From Verrucomicrobiia bacterium (lineage in GTDB: Bacteria; Verrucomicrobiota; Verrucomicrobiia; JABWAM01): 64,000 nucleotides of DNA. This document shows, piece after piece, positions 16,233 to 24,662 of this stretch (position 1 is the first letter of the stretch; the number at the start of each line of letters is the position of its first letter). Made by a program: the position numbers and the translations under genes. The stretch lies in assembly GCA_028687435.1 (NCBI GenBank), contig JAQUAF010000014.1, positions 1-64,000 on the forward strand, read 5' to 3'. A model generated the notes under the pieces. That model was given only the letters and a program-made list of their open reading frames with translations. It was not told the origin of the DNA and made no database searches.

Positions 16233-18538
16233 GCGCTGACGGACTCAAGAAGCTCACCATCGAGCACCTGCGTGGCTCAGTATCCCCTTTTGCCCTTCCG
16301 TTTGAGAAAGGCAAGAAGCTCACGGTTGTTTATGGCGAGAACGGCACCGGGAAGTCAACAATCTGCGATGCGTTCGAATTTCTGGGCAAAGGCAAAGTCG
16401 GGTCGCTTGAGAACCGTGGCCTCGGCAAGACCAACAAATATTGGCACTCGGTCGGAAAGAAGCCGGCGGATGTCGCTGTGATCCTAGAGACTTTGGATGG
16501 CTCCTCATGCCGCGCCACCATTGTAAAAAGCGACGTCGTTGCCAATCCATCGGCGTCTCGCCCCCAGGTTGAAGTCCTTCGTCGCAGCCAGATTCTCGCG
16601 TTGGTCGAAGCGAAACCAGGTGATCGCTACACCACCATCAGCCGTTTTATCGACGTGTCTGGAGTGGAAATTTCGGAGGCGGCTCTTCACCAATTGATTC
16701 GCGACCTCAAGGAAAACCGTGAGGTCGCCGTGGCCCGCGTGCAGGAGAATCAGGACGCCATCGGTCAGTTCTGGGAATCAGCCGCAAAGCCGGGAACCGA
16801 TTCACTGGCTTGGGCCGACACCGAATCGAAGCGCGATCCGAACTCATCGGATGCTGAAGTTGCCGCATTGACCGTCCTCCAAGCTGCCTACTCACGCTTC
16901 GGTGATTACCCGTCGCGTCTGAAATCAGCCAAAGAAGCCGTGCAGACGGCGAAGGATGCGGCTGCGACAGCGCAAGTGAAAGCCCAGAAATGCGTCCAAA
17001 CGATTGCGGCTGATGCCGGAGAAGTGATGGGCGTACTGGAGTCGGCCCGCGCCTATCTGCACAAGCATCCTGCGCCGACAGTCTGCCCACTATGCGAAAG
17101 TGCCGATAAAGTGCAGGGATTGGATCAACGCATCACGGAGCGCCTAGCTTCCTTTTCAGATCTCCAGAATGCGCAGGTCCAGACCAAAACGACGGGTGCC
17201 AATGTGCAGCGAGCTGAACAGCAGTTGAACATGTTACGGGAGAACGCGAAAAAGCACTCTGAGGATTTTGAGACGGCACGCGCCAGATTCACTTGGTCCG
17301 CAGACATTATGATGCCAGCGACCCCGGCTCCCCCAGACATCGAGGCTCTTGAAATCTGGCTCGCAGGATCAGCTCACCTGCCAGCGGAATGGAAAAAGGC
17401 GGAAACGGACCGGCAGGACAAAAAGCAATTCATCGGCACGCTGAAGCGGGCGCTCAAGACCTACACCGAAAACGTCCAGGCCCAAAAAGAACTCGACATC
17501 CTGCTGCCAAAACTCAACCGCGCATTAGAAATCGTTGCTGAGGAGCGCCACCTTTTCTCCGACAGCATTCTCGCCAAGATTGCTGCTGAGGTCGGGCGCA
17601 TCTACGAACTCGTTCATCCGGGCGAAGGCTTGAATAAGATCAGCCTCGAACTTGATCCCGACAAACGCGCTTCCCTTGAAATTGGATCCAGCTTCTGTGA
17701 AACGGACGCTCCGCCCCAAGCCTATTTCAGCGATTCCCATCTGGACACTCTTGGCCTTTGCGTGTTCCTTGCGCTCGCCACATTGGACGGCCCGGAAAAG
17801 ACGGTTCTCGTCCTCGATGACATCCTCGCGAGCGTTGACGAGCCACATGTTGATCGCCTTATTGAAATGCTTTATGCCGAGGCGATCAAGTTCCGTCATT
17901 GCCTCATTACCACGCATTACCGCCCGTGGAAACAAAAGCTTCGCTGGGGGTGGCTGAAGAACGATCAATGCCAGTTTATCGAATTGTCGAAGTGGACAAA
18001 TCAGCAAGGGATGACGCTCATCCGTAGCATCCCCGATGTCGAACGCCTCCGTGCGCTGCTAGCCGAGACATCGCCCGATGCTCAACTCGTGTGCGCCAAG
18101 GCGGGCGTCATCCTTGAAGCAGTATTGGATTTTCTCACTCAGCTCTACGAATCAAAAGTTCCCAGGCGCCCCGGTGGGCTTTATACACTCGGAGATCTTT
18201 TGCCCTCGATTGAATCGAAGCTGCGAAATGCTTTGCAAGTCGAAGTTCAAATAAAAGACGCATCGGGCGGATTTAACTATCAGACTAAGAGTCTGACGCC
18301 AATTCTCAACGAATTGATTCGTATTGCCCAAGCTCGAAATGTTTTTGGCTGCCATTTCAACGCCTTGTCCTTTGAACTTCTGGACAGTGATGCTCTTGGC
18401 TTTGGTCAGAACGTTTTAAATCTCGTTGAGATTCTTACCGACCCCGATGCCGGTTGGCCAAGGAACTCGAAGTCTGGAAAATATTGGGCCAATTCGGGCG
18501 AAACGCGTCGCCTACATCCGCTAAAACAACCAACCTGA
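16229..18538 (+). CDS. SMC/Rad50-like AAA ATPase with zinc-hook motif
   Basis: This 769-aa protein has Walker A GENGTGKS at 36-43, long helical segments around a CPLC motif near residue 286 (a CxxC zinc hook as in Rad50), and Walker B with signature glutamine/D-loop region in VLVLDDILASVDEPH (about 525-540). These mark it as an ABC-type ATPase of the RecN/Rad50/SMC group. About 170 extra C-terminal residues match no domain I know. Such ATPases sense DNA ends or foreign DNA and often partner nucleases in defence systems. The gene overlaps the 63-aa gene by 4 bp and is followed after 7 bp by the methyltransferase. Confidence 0.85.
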   Translation: MSADGLKKLTIEHLRGSVSPFALPFEKGKKLTVVYGENGTGKSTICDAFEFLGKGKVGSLENRGLGKTNKYWHSVGKKPADVAVILETLDGSSCRATIVKSDVVANPSASRPQVEVLRRSQILALVEAKPGDRYTTISRFIDVSGVEISEAALHQLIRDLKENREVAVARVQENQDAIGQFWESAAKPGTDSLAWADTESKRDPNSSDAEVAALTVLQAAYSRFGDYPSRLKSAKEAVQTAKDAAATAQVKAQKCVQTIAADAGEVMGVLESARAYLHKHPAPTVCPLCESADKVQGLDQRITERLASFSDLQNAQVQTKTTGANVQRAEQQLNMLRENAKKHSEDFETARARFTWSADIMMPATPAPPDIEALEIWLAGSAHLPAEWKKAETDRQDKKQFIGTLKRALKTYTENVQAQKELDILLPKLNRALEIVAEERHLFSDSILAKIAAEVGRIYELVHPGEGLNKISLELDPDKRASLEIGSSFCETDAPPQAYFSDSHLDTLGLCVFLALATLDGPEKTVLVLDDILASVDEPHVDRLIEMLYAEAIKFRHCLITTHYRPWKQKLRWGWLKNDQCQFIELSKWTNQQGMTLIRSIPDVERLRALLAETSPDAQLVCAKAGVILEAVLDFLTQLYESKVPRRPGGLYTLGDLLPSIESKLRNALQVEVQIKDASGGFNYQTKSLTPILNELIRIAQARNVFGCHFNALSFELLDSDALGFGQNVLNLVEILTDPDAGWPRNSKSGKYWANSGETRRLHPLKQPT

Positions 18539-18545
18539 TCCTAGT

Positions 18546-20339
18546 GTGCTTCAAAAAACAAAACTCGAACTGACGTGGATCGGCAAGGAGAACCGGCCGA
18601 AGCTGGAACCGCGCATTCTTATCGAGGACCCGGCCAAGTCCTGCCATGCGTCATTCCGAACCGGGAAGGCCGACATCTTCGACAACCGTCTCGTTTTTGG
18701 GGATAATCTTCTTGCCCTCAAGGCGCTGGAACAGGAGTTTGCGGGAAAGGTCAAGTGTGTCTTCATTGACCCCCCTTATAACACCGGCAGTGCGTTCACA
18801 CATTACGATGACGGGGTTGAACATTCGTTGTGGCTTTCATTAATGCGTCCAAGGATTGATCTGATTCACAGCCTTCTCGCGATGGATGGATCGCTATGGA
18901 TAACCATAGATGATAACGAGTGCCACTACCTGAAGATCCTGTGTGATGAAGTCTTTGGACGGCAGCACTTTGTTGCGACCTGCGTTTGGGAAAAAGACAA
19001 GGGCGGACGGGGCGATGCAGACATTTCTCTCTCTCATGACAACGTGCTGGTCTATGCGAAAGACAGATCAATCTGGGCAACTGCCAGAAATCTATTGCCT
19101 CGGACCGAGACTCAACTGGGGCGGTTCAAAAATCCTGATAACGACTCTCGTGGGCCATGGAGGCAAGGAGATGACGGAACAGCAAAAAGTGGCACTGAAA
19201 AACAGAGATTTGAGGTAACATTGCCGTCAGGCAGAGTCGTCAAACCGCCTCCCGGACGTTACTGGGCGTTCTCGCCACAGAGCTTGGAGTTGGCACGAAG
19301 AGAGGGCCGAGCTTATTTCGGCACCGATGGCGACAGGCTTCCCATTATCAAGAGATATCTTAGCGAAGTCAGGGAAGGCGTCGCTCCTCGAACTTGGTGG
19401 TCCGCCGACGAGGTTGGAACCAACCAGGGAGCAAAGCGTGACCATTTGAATAAAATGCTGCCAACCATAGAGCCTTTTGAGACGCCGAAACCGGAAGGTC
19501 TCCTCCATCGTATTCTTCAAATTTCCACAAACCCCGGCGATCTCGTCCTCGACTCCTTCGCCGGTTCCGGCACAACCGGGGCCGTGGCCCACAAGATGGG
19601 GCGGCGTTGGATCATGGTGGAACTCGGCGAACACTGCCATACTCACATCATTCCGCGCCTGAAAAAAGTCATCAATGGCGAGGACAAGGGTGGCATCACC
19701 GAAGCGGTGGGCTGGAAGGGGGGCGGCGGATTCCGTTACTACCGTCTCGGACCGTCACTCCTGAAAAAGGATGAGTTCGACAATTGGATCATCAACAAGC
19801 AGTACAATCCGTCCATGTTGGCCGAGGCGATCTGCAAGCTGGAAGGTTTTGCCTATGCGCCCAGTGAAACGGTTTACTGGCAGCATGGTCATTCCACGGA
19901 AACCGATTTCATCTATGTGACCACGCAGACCTTGACCCGCGAGCAATTGCAGAAACTTTCCGATGAGGTGGGTGTCAGCCGGAGCCTCCTCATCATGTGC
20001 GCCGCGTTCCGGGTAAAGAACCTTGATGAGTTTCCGAACCTGACCATCAAGAAGATCCCCAAAACCGTCATGACCCGTTGTGAATGGGGGCGGGATGACT
20101 ACAGCTTGGAAATTGCGGCGTTGCCGTTGCGGTCAGCGGTCAGCGATCAGCAGTCAGCAGATGACGACCACCTATTGGAAGTCAGCGGTCAGCGGAAGAC
20201 GCGGACAAAAGAGGAACGGAGAGCTTCTGTTCAGCAGCCGTTGCTTTTTGATGTGGAAGAGATTAGCAATCAGCGATCGGCGGTTGGCCTTGCTGAGAAC
20301 CGAAAGCTGAAAGCTGAACGCCCGAAGAAAAACTCATGA
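18546..20339 (+). CDS. Type III-like DNA methyltransferase (Mod)
   Basis: This 597-aa protein has a GTG start. Catalytic motif IV is DPPYNTG at 75-81, followed much later by the SAM-binding motif I region DSFAGSGTTGAVAHKMG near 336-352. This IV-before-I order is the beta class of amino-methyltransferases that includes type III Mod proteins, which methylate adenine-N6 (or cytosine-N4) in asymmetric sites. The last 75 or so residues are encoded by R8 repeat sequence (20131-20310) and look like a non-conserved tail. The stop overlaps the next start (ATGA). It pairs with the Res gene at 21921. Confidence 0.9.
   Translation: MLQKTKLELTWIGKENRPKLEPRILIEDPAKSCHASFRTGKADIFDNRLVFGDNLLALKALEQEFAGKVKCVFIDPPYNTGSAFTHYDDGVEHSLWLSLMRPRIDLIHSLLAMDGSLWITIDDNECHYLKILCDEVFGRQHFVATCVWEKDKGGRGDADISLSHDNVLVYAKDRSIWATARNLLPRTETQLGRFKNPDNDSRGPWRQGDDGTAKSGTEKQRFEVTLPSGRVVKPPPGRYWAFSPQSLELARREGRAYFGTDGDRLPIIKRYLSEVREGVAPRTWWSADEVGTNQGAKRDHLNKMLPTIEPFETPKPEGLLHRILQISTNPGDLVLDSFAGSGTTGAVAHKMGRRWIMVELGEHCHTHIIPRLKKVINGEDKGGITEAVGWKGGGGFRYYRLGPSLLKKDEFDNWIINKQYNPSMLAEAICKLEGFAYAPSETVYWQHGHSTETDFIYVTTQTLTREQLQKLSDEVGVSRSLLIMCAAFRVKNLDEFPNLTIKKIPKTVMTRCEWGRDDYSLEIAALPLRSAVSDQQSADDDHLLEVSGQRKTRTKEERRASVQQPLLFDVEEISNQRSAVGLAENRKLKAERPKKNS
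20131..20310 (+). repeat. R8 repeats in the 3' end of the methyltransferase gene
   Basis: Several units of GCGGTCAGCGATCAGCAGTC type (20131-20169, 20179-20196, 20262-20280), plus GAACCGAAAGCTGAAAGCTG (20297-20316), are translated as AVSDQQSA, VSGQRK, NQRSAVG and RKLKAE. A related unit at 20684-20720 forms the end of the next gene. These are simple interspersed repeats that have extended the C-termini of both proteins. Confidence 0.75.
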
Positions 20340-20716
20340 AAGACTTTCGCAAACTGGCTGTATGGACGAAGGCACATGCTCTCGCCTTGGCTGCATATTG
20401 CGACACGACCAGATTTCCCGCAGAAGAACGATATGGGTTGACGAGTCAACTGCGACGCGCCTGTGTTTCCATCCCAACCAATATTGCCGAAGGGTGCGGA
20501 AGGAATACCGATGCTGAACTCAATCGTTTCCTCGAAATTGCCATGGGTTCCGCAAGCGAAACGGAATACCTGTTTCTGTTGGCCCACGATTTGAAATACT
20601 TAGACGATTCAGCATTTCACAAACTCACCTTGGAAATTACGGAGATTAAACGGATGTTGGCCTCATTCATCGGCAAGATCAAAGCAGATCGCCGAAAGCT
20701 GAGAGCTGATCGCTGA
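20336..20716 (+). CDS. Four-helix-bundle protein (S23/TIGR02436 type)
   Basis: The 126-aa sequence begins MKDFRKLAVWTKAHALAL and contains SQLRRACVSIPTNIAEG and RFLEIAMGSASETEYLFLLA. These are hallmarks of the four-helix-bundle family first seen in 23S rRNA intervening sequences and now found scattered beside many mobile or defence genes. Biochemical function is unknown. The start overlaps the end of Mod by 4 bp and the last residues (DRRKLRADR) come from an R8 repeat. Confidence 0.85.
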   Translation: MKDFRKLAVWTKAHALALAAYCDTTRFPAEERYGLTSQLRRACVSIPTNIAEGCGRNTDAELNRFLEIAMGSASETEYLFLLAHDLKYLDDSAFHKLTLEITEIKRMLASFIGKIKADRRKLRADR

Positions 20717-20721
20717 CCGCT

Positions 20722-21924
20722 ATGAACACGCAAAAAACCAATCTCCTTTATCAGCGCATCCGACGAATCCTTGAATCGGCACGGACAAGCGTGTCCCGTT
20801 CCGTCAACACCACCCAGGTTGTCGCCAACTGGCTGGTTGGAAGGGAGATTGTGGAGGAGGAACAGCAGGGACGCATTCGCGCCGAATATGGCAAACAGAT
20901 CATCGAAGAATTGGCGGAACGATTACAGGCGGAGTTTGGCAATGGTTATGCCGCCCTCAATTTGTGGTTTTTTCGGCGTTTTTATGTGCAATATCCGGAA
21001 TTGGTCGTCCCCCAGAAAGTTTACGCACCGCGTCAAAAATTGGAGGGACATCGGTTGCCTCAAATTGGGCATGCACCGTGTGACCAATTGTCGGATGCGG
21101 CCTCCATACCCTCGACGGCGATTCTTTACGCACCGCGTAAGGAATCCTGGAGACCAGGCTGGTTGCACCCCAATCTGTCCTGGACTCACTACCGCACTCT
21201 CCTGAAGGCGGATGAGTCGAACAAACGCGCCTTTTATGAAATCGAGGCCATTCAGAACAACTGGTCATCACGCGAACTGGAACGGCAAATCAACAGCCTT
21301 CTTTACGAACGGTTGGCTTTGAGCCGGGATAAGAAGGGGCTCATGCGTCTGGCCGTGAAGGGGCACGAGGTGCAGAAGCCCACGGACGTTTTCAAAGATC
21401 CGGTGGTTGTGGAATTCCTGGGTTTGCCGGAATCGCCGAAACTGGTGGAAACAAAACTCGAACAGGCGCTCATTAACAACCTGCAATCTTTCCTGCTGGA
21501 ACTCGGAAAAGGGTTCGCCTTTATCGCCCGCCAGGAACGGCTCACGCTGGACGGTGACCATTTCTACATAGACCTGGTATTCTATCATACCATCCTGAAG
21601 TGCTACGTCATCATTGACCTTAAGACGGGGAAGCTTACGCATCAGGATCTTGGTCAGCTTCAGTTGTACGTGAACTATTATGACCGCGAACGCCGGACCA
21701 AGGGGGACAATCCCACCTTGGGCTTGATTCTCTGCGCGGACAAGAATGACGCCGTGGTCCGGTACACCTTGGGAGTGGATCAGCAAAAGACCATCTTCGC
21801 CAGTCGCTATAAGCTGCATCTCCCGAGCGTTGCCGAACTCCAGGCGGAATTGCGGCGGGAGGTGCGGGCGCTTGCCGTACCGATAGAGAAAAACCGCCAA
21901 GACGCCAAGGGGGAAGAGAAATGA
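20722..21924 (+). CDS. DUF1016/YhcG-like PD-(D/E)XK nuclease
   Basis: This 400-aa protein has the N-terminal DUF1016 region (VGREIVEEEQ, GYAALNLWFFRRFY, SWTHYRTLL, ERQINSLLYERLALSRDKKG) and a C-terminal nuclease-like domain with DLVFYH, then YVIIDLKTGKLTHQDLGQLQLYVNYYD. This is the family's D...D/ExK pattern. Family members occur with type I and III restriction genes, and some act against phage. A proline/arginine-rich segment around residues 95-145 (two YAPR motifs) makes the linker longer than usual. It starts 5 bp after the previous gene and overlaps Res by 4 bp. Confidence 0.9.
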   Translation: MNTQKTNLLYQRIRRILESARTSVSRSVNTTQVVANWLVGREIVEEEQQGRIRAEYGKQIIEELAERLQAEFGNGYAALNLWFFRRFYVQYPELVVPQKVYAPRQKLEGHRLPQIGHAPCDQLSDAASIPSTAILYAPRKESWRPGWLHPNLSWTHYRTLLKADESNKRAFYEIEAIQNNWSSRELERQINSLLYERLALSRDKKGLMRLAVKGHEVQKPTDVFKDPVVVEFLGLPESPKLVETKLEQALINNLQSFLLELGKGFAFIARQERLTLDGDHFYIDLVFYHTILKCYVIIDLKTGKLTHQDLGQLQLYVNYYDRERRTKGDNPTLGLILCADKNDAVVRYTLGVDQQKTIFASRYKLHLPSVAELQAELRREVRALAVPIEKNRQDAKGEEK

Positions 21925-24629
21925 ACCCCAACATCAACATGATTGCCAATCGGCTCAGCCTGCGCCCGCCCCAGCGCGAATCATTGGAGATTCTTGCCCG
22001 CCTTTGCGACATCGTTCCGATGGAGAAGAGCATGGATGTCGTTCAGACTCTCAAGGATGTCCAGTCGGAGTTTCCAACGGTCACGGATTTTGAGCGTGAT
22101 TTTCCGTCGCTCTGTTTCGCTTTGGCAACCGGCGTGGGCAAGACGCGTCTCATGGGCGCTTTTATTGCCTACCTTTACAAGGCAGAGGGCATCCGGCACT
22201 TCTTCGTGCTGGCTCCCAACCTGACCATCTACAACAAACTCATTGCCGATTTCACCCCCAACACGCCCAAATACGTCTTCCAGGGGATATCGGAATTTGC
22301 CGTGGAACCGCCGGAAATCATCACTGGCGACAATTACGAGAGCGGTCGCGGTGTCCGGGGGGAGCATCTGCCTGGTTTTGAAAAGAACGTCCACGTCAAT
22401 ATTTTCAATATTTCGAAGATCAATTCGGAGGTTCGTGGCGACCAGGCTCCCCGCATCAAGCGACTTAGCGAATACATTGGCGAAAGTTATTTCGAATACC
22501 TGTCCAAATTGGATGATCTGGTTCTCCTGATGGATGAATCACATCGGTACCGGGCCAGCTCGGGTATCCGTGCCATCAACGAATTAAAACCCATTCTGGG
22601 TTTGGAACTAACGGCCACGCCTCATGTGGAGCGAAGCGGCAGGACGCAGCCATTTCAGAACGTGGTCTATGCCTACCCGCTCTCCAGCGCCATGACGGAC
22701 GGGTTTGTCAAAGAGCCTGCCGTGGCCACCCGCGAAAACTTTGACGCTCGAAACTACGATGACGCCAAACTGGAACGGTTGAAACTGGAGGATGGCGTCC
22801 GCATTCACGAGAATACCAAGGTCGAGTTGGATGTTTATGCCCGCGAGAACGGCAAACCCATCGTGAAACCCTTCATGTTGGTCATCGCCAGGGATACCGA
22901 CCATGCCAATGCGCTTGTCAAAAACATCGAGGATGAAGCGTTTTTTGAAGGGCGATACAAAGGCAAGGTCATCCAGGTCCACTCGAAGCAGACCGGCGAA
23001 GAACGGGACGAGACCGTCGAGCAACTCATCAACGTGGAGAAGACGGACAACCCAACGGAAATCGTCATTCATGTCAACATGCTCAAGGAAGGCTGGGATG
23101 TCACCAACCTCTACACGATTGTCCCGCTTCGGGCGGCAAACTCACAGACACTTGTGGAACAATCCATCGGACGCGGTCTGCGTTTGCCTTACGGGAAACG
23201 CACGGGAGTGGGCGCGGTGGACCGGTTGACCATCGTTTCCCACGACAAATTCCAAGAGATCGTGGACTATGCCAATAGCCCTGACTCCGTTATTCGCGGG
23301 GGACTGAAAGTCATCTATGTCAGTGACGAACGGTCACGGGTGGTGGTTGCCGAGCCGGAAATCATGCAACGCATCCAGCCTTTGGTTGCTGCGGAGGACA
23401 AGAGCGAATACGGCGTGGACCGGCCCCAATTGCTTTTTGAGAACCCCAAGGAACAGGAAGCGGCCAGGGTGACGTTGGAGGTTATCCACCGGGAGTTCGA
23501 ACGATTGCCCCGATCTGCCGACCTCGCCAAACCGGAAATCCAGAAGCAGATCATTGAGAGAGTGAAGGAGATCATCACTCCGGCACAACAGGAATTGGAA
23601 GGCATCGCCAAACCGTTCAATGTGGCTGAAGTGGTGGCCAAGACCATCACGCTGCGCAACGAGCTGTCCATTGATATTCCCCGTATTACGCTCCAGCCCG
23701 TGGGCAATGTGTCGCGCGGATTCCGGGAGTTCGATCTTGACCTGTCCAGTGTGCGCCTCCAGCCGGTGGACAACGAAATTCTCATTCAGGAACTGCACCG
23801 TCGGGAACAGCACCGGCTTATGAGTGGCACCGGCATCGTTCCGGAGAAAAAACCTGAAGACTATCTCGTGCGCGGCCTCATTGATTTCAACGACATCTGC
23901 TATGATGACCATGCGGCCCTGCTCTACAAACTGGCCGGGCAGACCGTGGCCCACCTGCGTTCCTACCTCAAAGACGAGGGTGAAGCGCTCAATGTGCTCC
24001 AGTACCACCAGCAGACACTGGTGAGCCTGATTCACGCGCAGATGCAGGAACACTACGAGGAGAAAGCGACGGCTTACGAGGTTCACGTGAGCAAGGGCTT
24101 CACCACTCTCCGCCCCAACAACTACTCGGCCCCGGCGGGGGAAACCGAACGGGATTTTCGTGCCCCAGTCACGGACAAACAGGATATCCGCAAGATGCTA
24201 TTTGCCGGATTCACCAGGTGTCTTTACCGCATCCAGAAGTTCGATTCTGACTCGGAACGCCGTTTCGCGATGGTGCTGGAAAACGACAAGGAAGAAGTCC
24301 GCAAGTGGTTCAAACCCGCCAAGGGTGATTTTCAGATTCACTACACGGGCGATGCCTCCTACGAGCCGGATTTTGTGGTTGAAACGCGGGCGGCCAAGTT
24401 TCTCTGCGAACCGAAAGCCGCCACGGAAATGACGGCTGCGGATGTGCTGGCCAAAGCCAAAGCAGCGGCGGAATGGTGCAAGCACGCCACTGAACACGAG
24501 AAAAAGCACGGCGGCAAACCATGGACGTATTTGCTCATCCCGCATGACGCCATCCAGGAAAACAAAACCCTTCAAGGATTGGCCGCAACCTATGCCTGGA
24601 ATGAGGAACTGTCCCCAATAACCAAATAG
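21921..24629 (+). CDS. Type III restriction enzyme Res-like helicase-nuclease
   Basis: This 902-aa protein has Walker A in ALATGVGKTRLMGAF (about 70-84), a DEAH-box variant DESH in LLMDESHRYR, the motif III-type LELTATPH, motif VI in EQSIGRGLRLPYGKRTG and a C-terminal PD-(D/E)XK-like segment (ASYEPDFVVETRAAKFLCEPKA). That is the layout of type III Res subunits, superfamily 2 translocases that cleave DNA with Mod. ATG start overlaps the preceding stop. It is the last island gene; 31 bp separate its stop from the start of the second megasynthase ORF. Confidence 0.9.
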   Translation: MNPNINMIANRLSLRPPQRESLEILARLCDIVPMEKSMDVVQTLKDVQSEFPTVTDFERDFPSLCFALATGVGKTRLMGAFIAYLYKAEGIRHFFVLAPNLTIYNKLIADFTPNTPKYVFQGISEFAVEPPEIITGDNYESGRGVRGEHLPGFEKNVHVNIFNISKINSEVRGDQAPRIKRLSEYIGESYFEYLSKLDDLVLLMDESHRYRASSGIRAINELKPILGLELTATPHVERSGRTQPFQNVVYAYPLSSAMTDGFVKEPAVATRENFDARNYDDAKLERLKLEDGVRIHENTKVELDVYARENGKPIVKPFMLVIARDTDHANALVKNIEDEAFFEGRYKGKVIQVHSKQTGEERDETVEQLINVEKTDNPTEIVIHVNMLKEGWDVTNLYTIVPLRAANSQTLVEQSIGRGLRLPYGKRTGVGAVDRLTIVSHDKFQEIVDYANSPDSVIRGGLKVIYVSDERSRVVVAEPEIMQRIQPLVAAEDKSEYGVDRPQLLFENPKEQEAARVTLEVIHREFERLPRSADLAKPEIQKQIIERVKEIITPAQQELEGIAKPFNVAEVVAKTITLRNELSIDIPRITLQPVGNVSRGFREFDLDLSSVRLQPVDNEILIQELHRREQHRLMSGTGIVPEKKPEDYLVRGLIDFNDICYDDHAALLYKLAGQTVAHLRSYLKDEGEALNVLQYHQQTLVSLIHAQMQEHYEEKATAYEVHVSKGFTTLRPNNYSAPAGETERDFRAPVTDKQDIRKMLFAGFTRCLYRIQKFDSDSERRFAMVLENDKEEVRKWFKPAKGDFQIHYTGDASYEPDFVVETRAAKFLCEPKAATEMTAADVLAKAKAAAEWCKHATEHEKKHGGKPWTYLLIPHDAIQENKTLQGLAATYAWNEELSPITK

Positions 24630-24656
24630 AGAATCCCTTTGGGTAGCATGGAAACA

Positions 24657-24662
24657 CGTTAT
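24657..24662. other. 6-bp direct repeat at right junction of the inserted region
   Basis: CGTTAT overlaps the ATG of the second megasynthase ORF and matches 12905-12910. Removing one copy and the island would join LVRY to a shifted frame, so about 14 bp of original coding sequence would also have to be missing for this to be a simple target duplication. Confidence 0.35.

Larger units (their letters stand above)
12920..24660 (+). mobile_element. 11.7-kb restriction-modification/defence island inside the adenylation domain
   Basis: Seven co-directional genes (13067-24629) separate motif A7 from motif A8 of a single adenylation domain. Flanking PKS sequence is continuous in domain order, whereas the island's codon use is balanced and C-ending, unlike the G-run codon style of the surrounding PKS. 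No integrase, transposase or recombinase gene and no long terminal repeats are visible. Only a 6-bp direct repeat (CGTTAT) lies at the edges. The last six genes are tightly packed, with 4-bp overlaps or short gaps. Whether it arrived by transposition, illegitimate recombination or homologous exchange cannot be told. An assembly join must be excluded. Confidence 0.75.

Noticed and set aside
13067-24629. BREX or DISARM system
   Set aside because: No PglZ, BrxC/PglY, DrmA or DrmB homologue is visible; only the SNF2 helicase and methyltransferase are shared classes.
12905-24662. Intein or programmed excision element (as in the nifD/hupL elements)
   Set aside because: There are no intein splicing motifs, the frame stops before the island, no site-specific recombinase is encoded, and joining at CGTTAT does not restore the frame.
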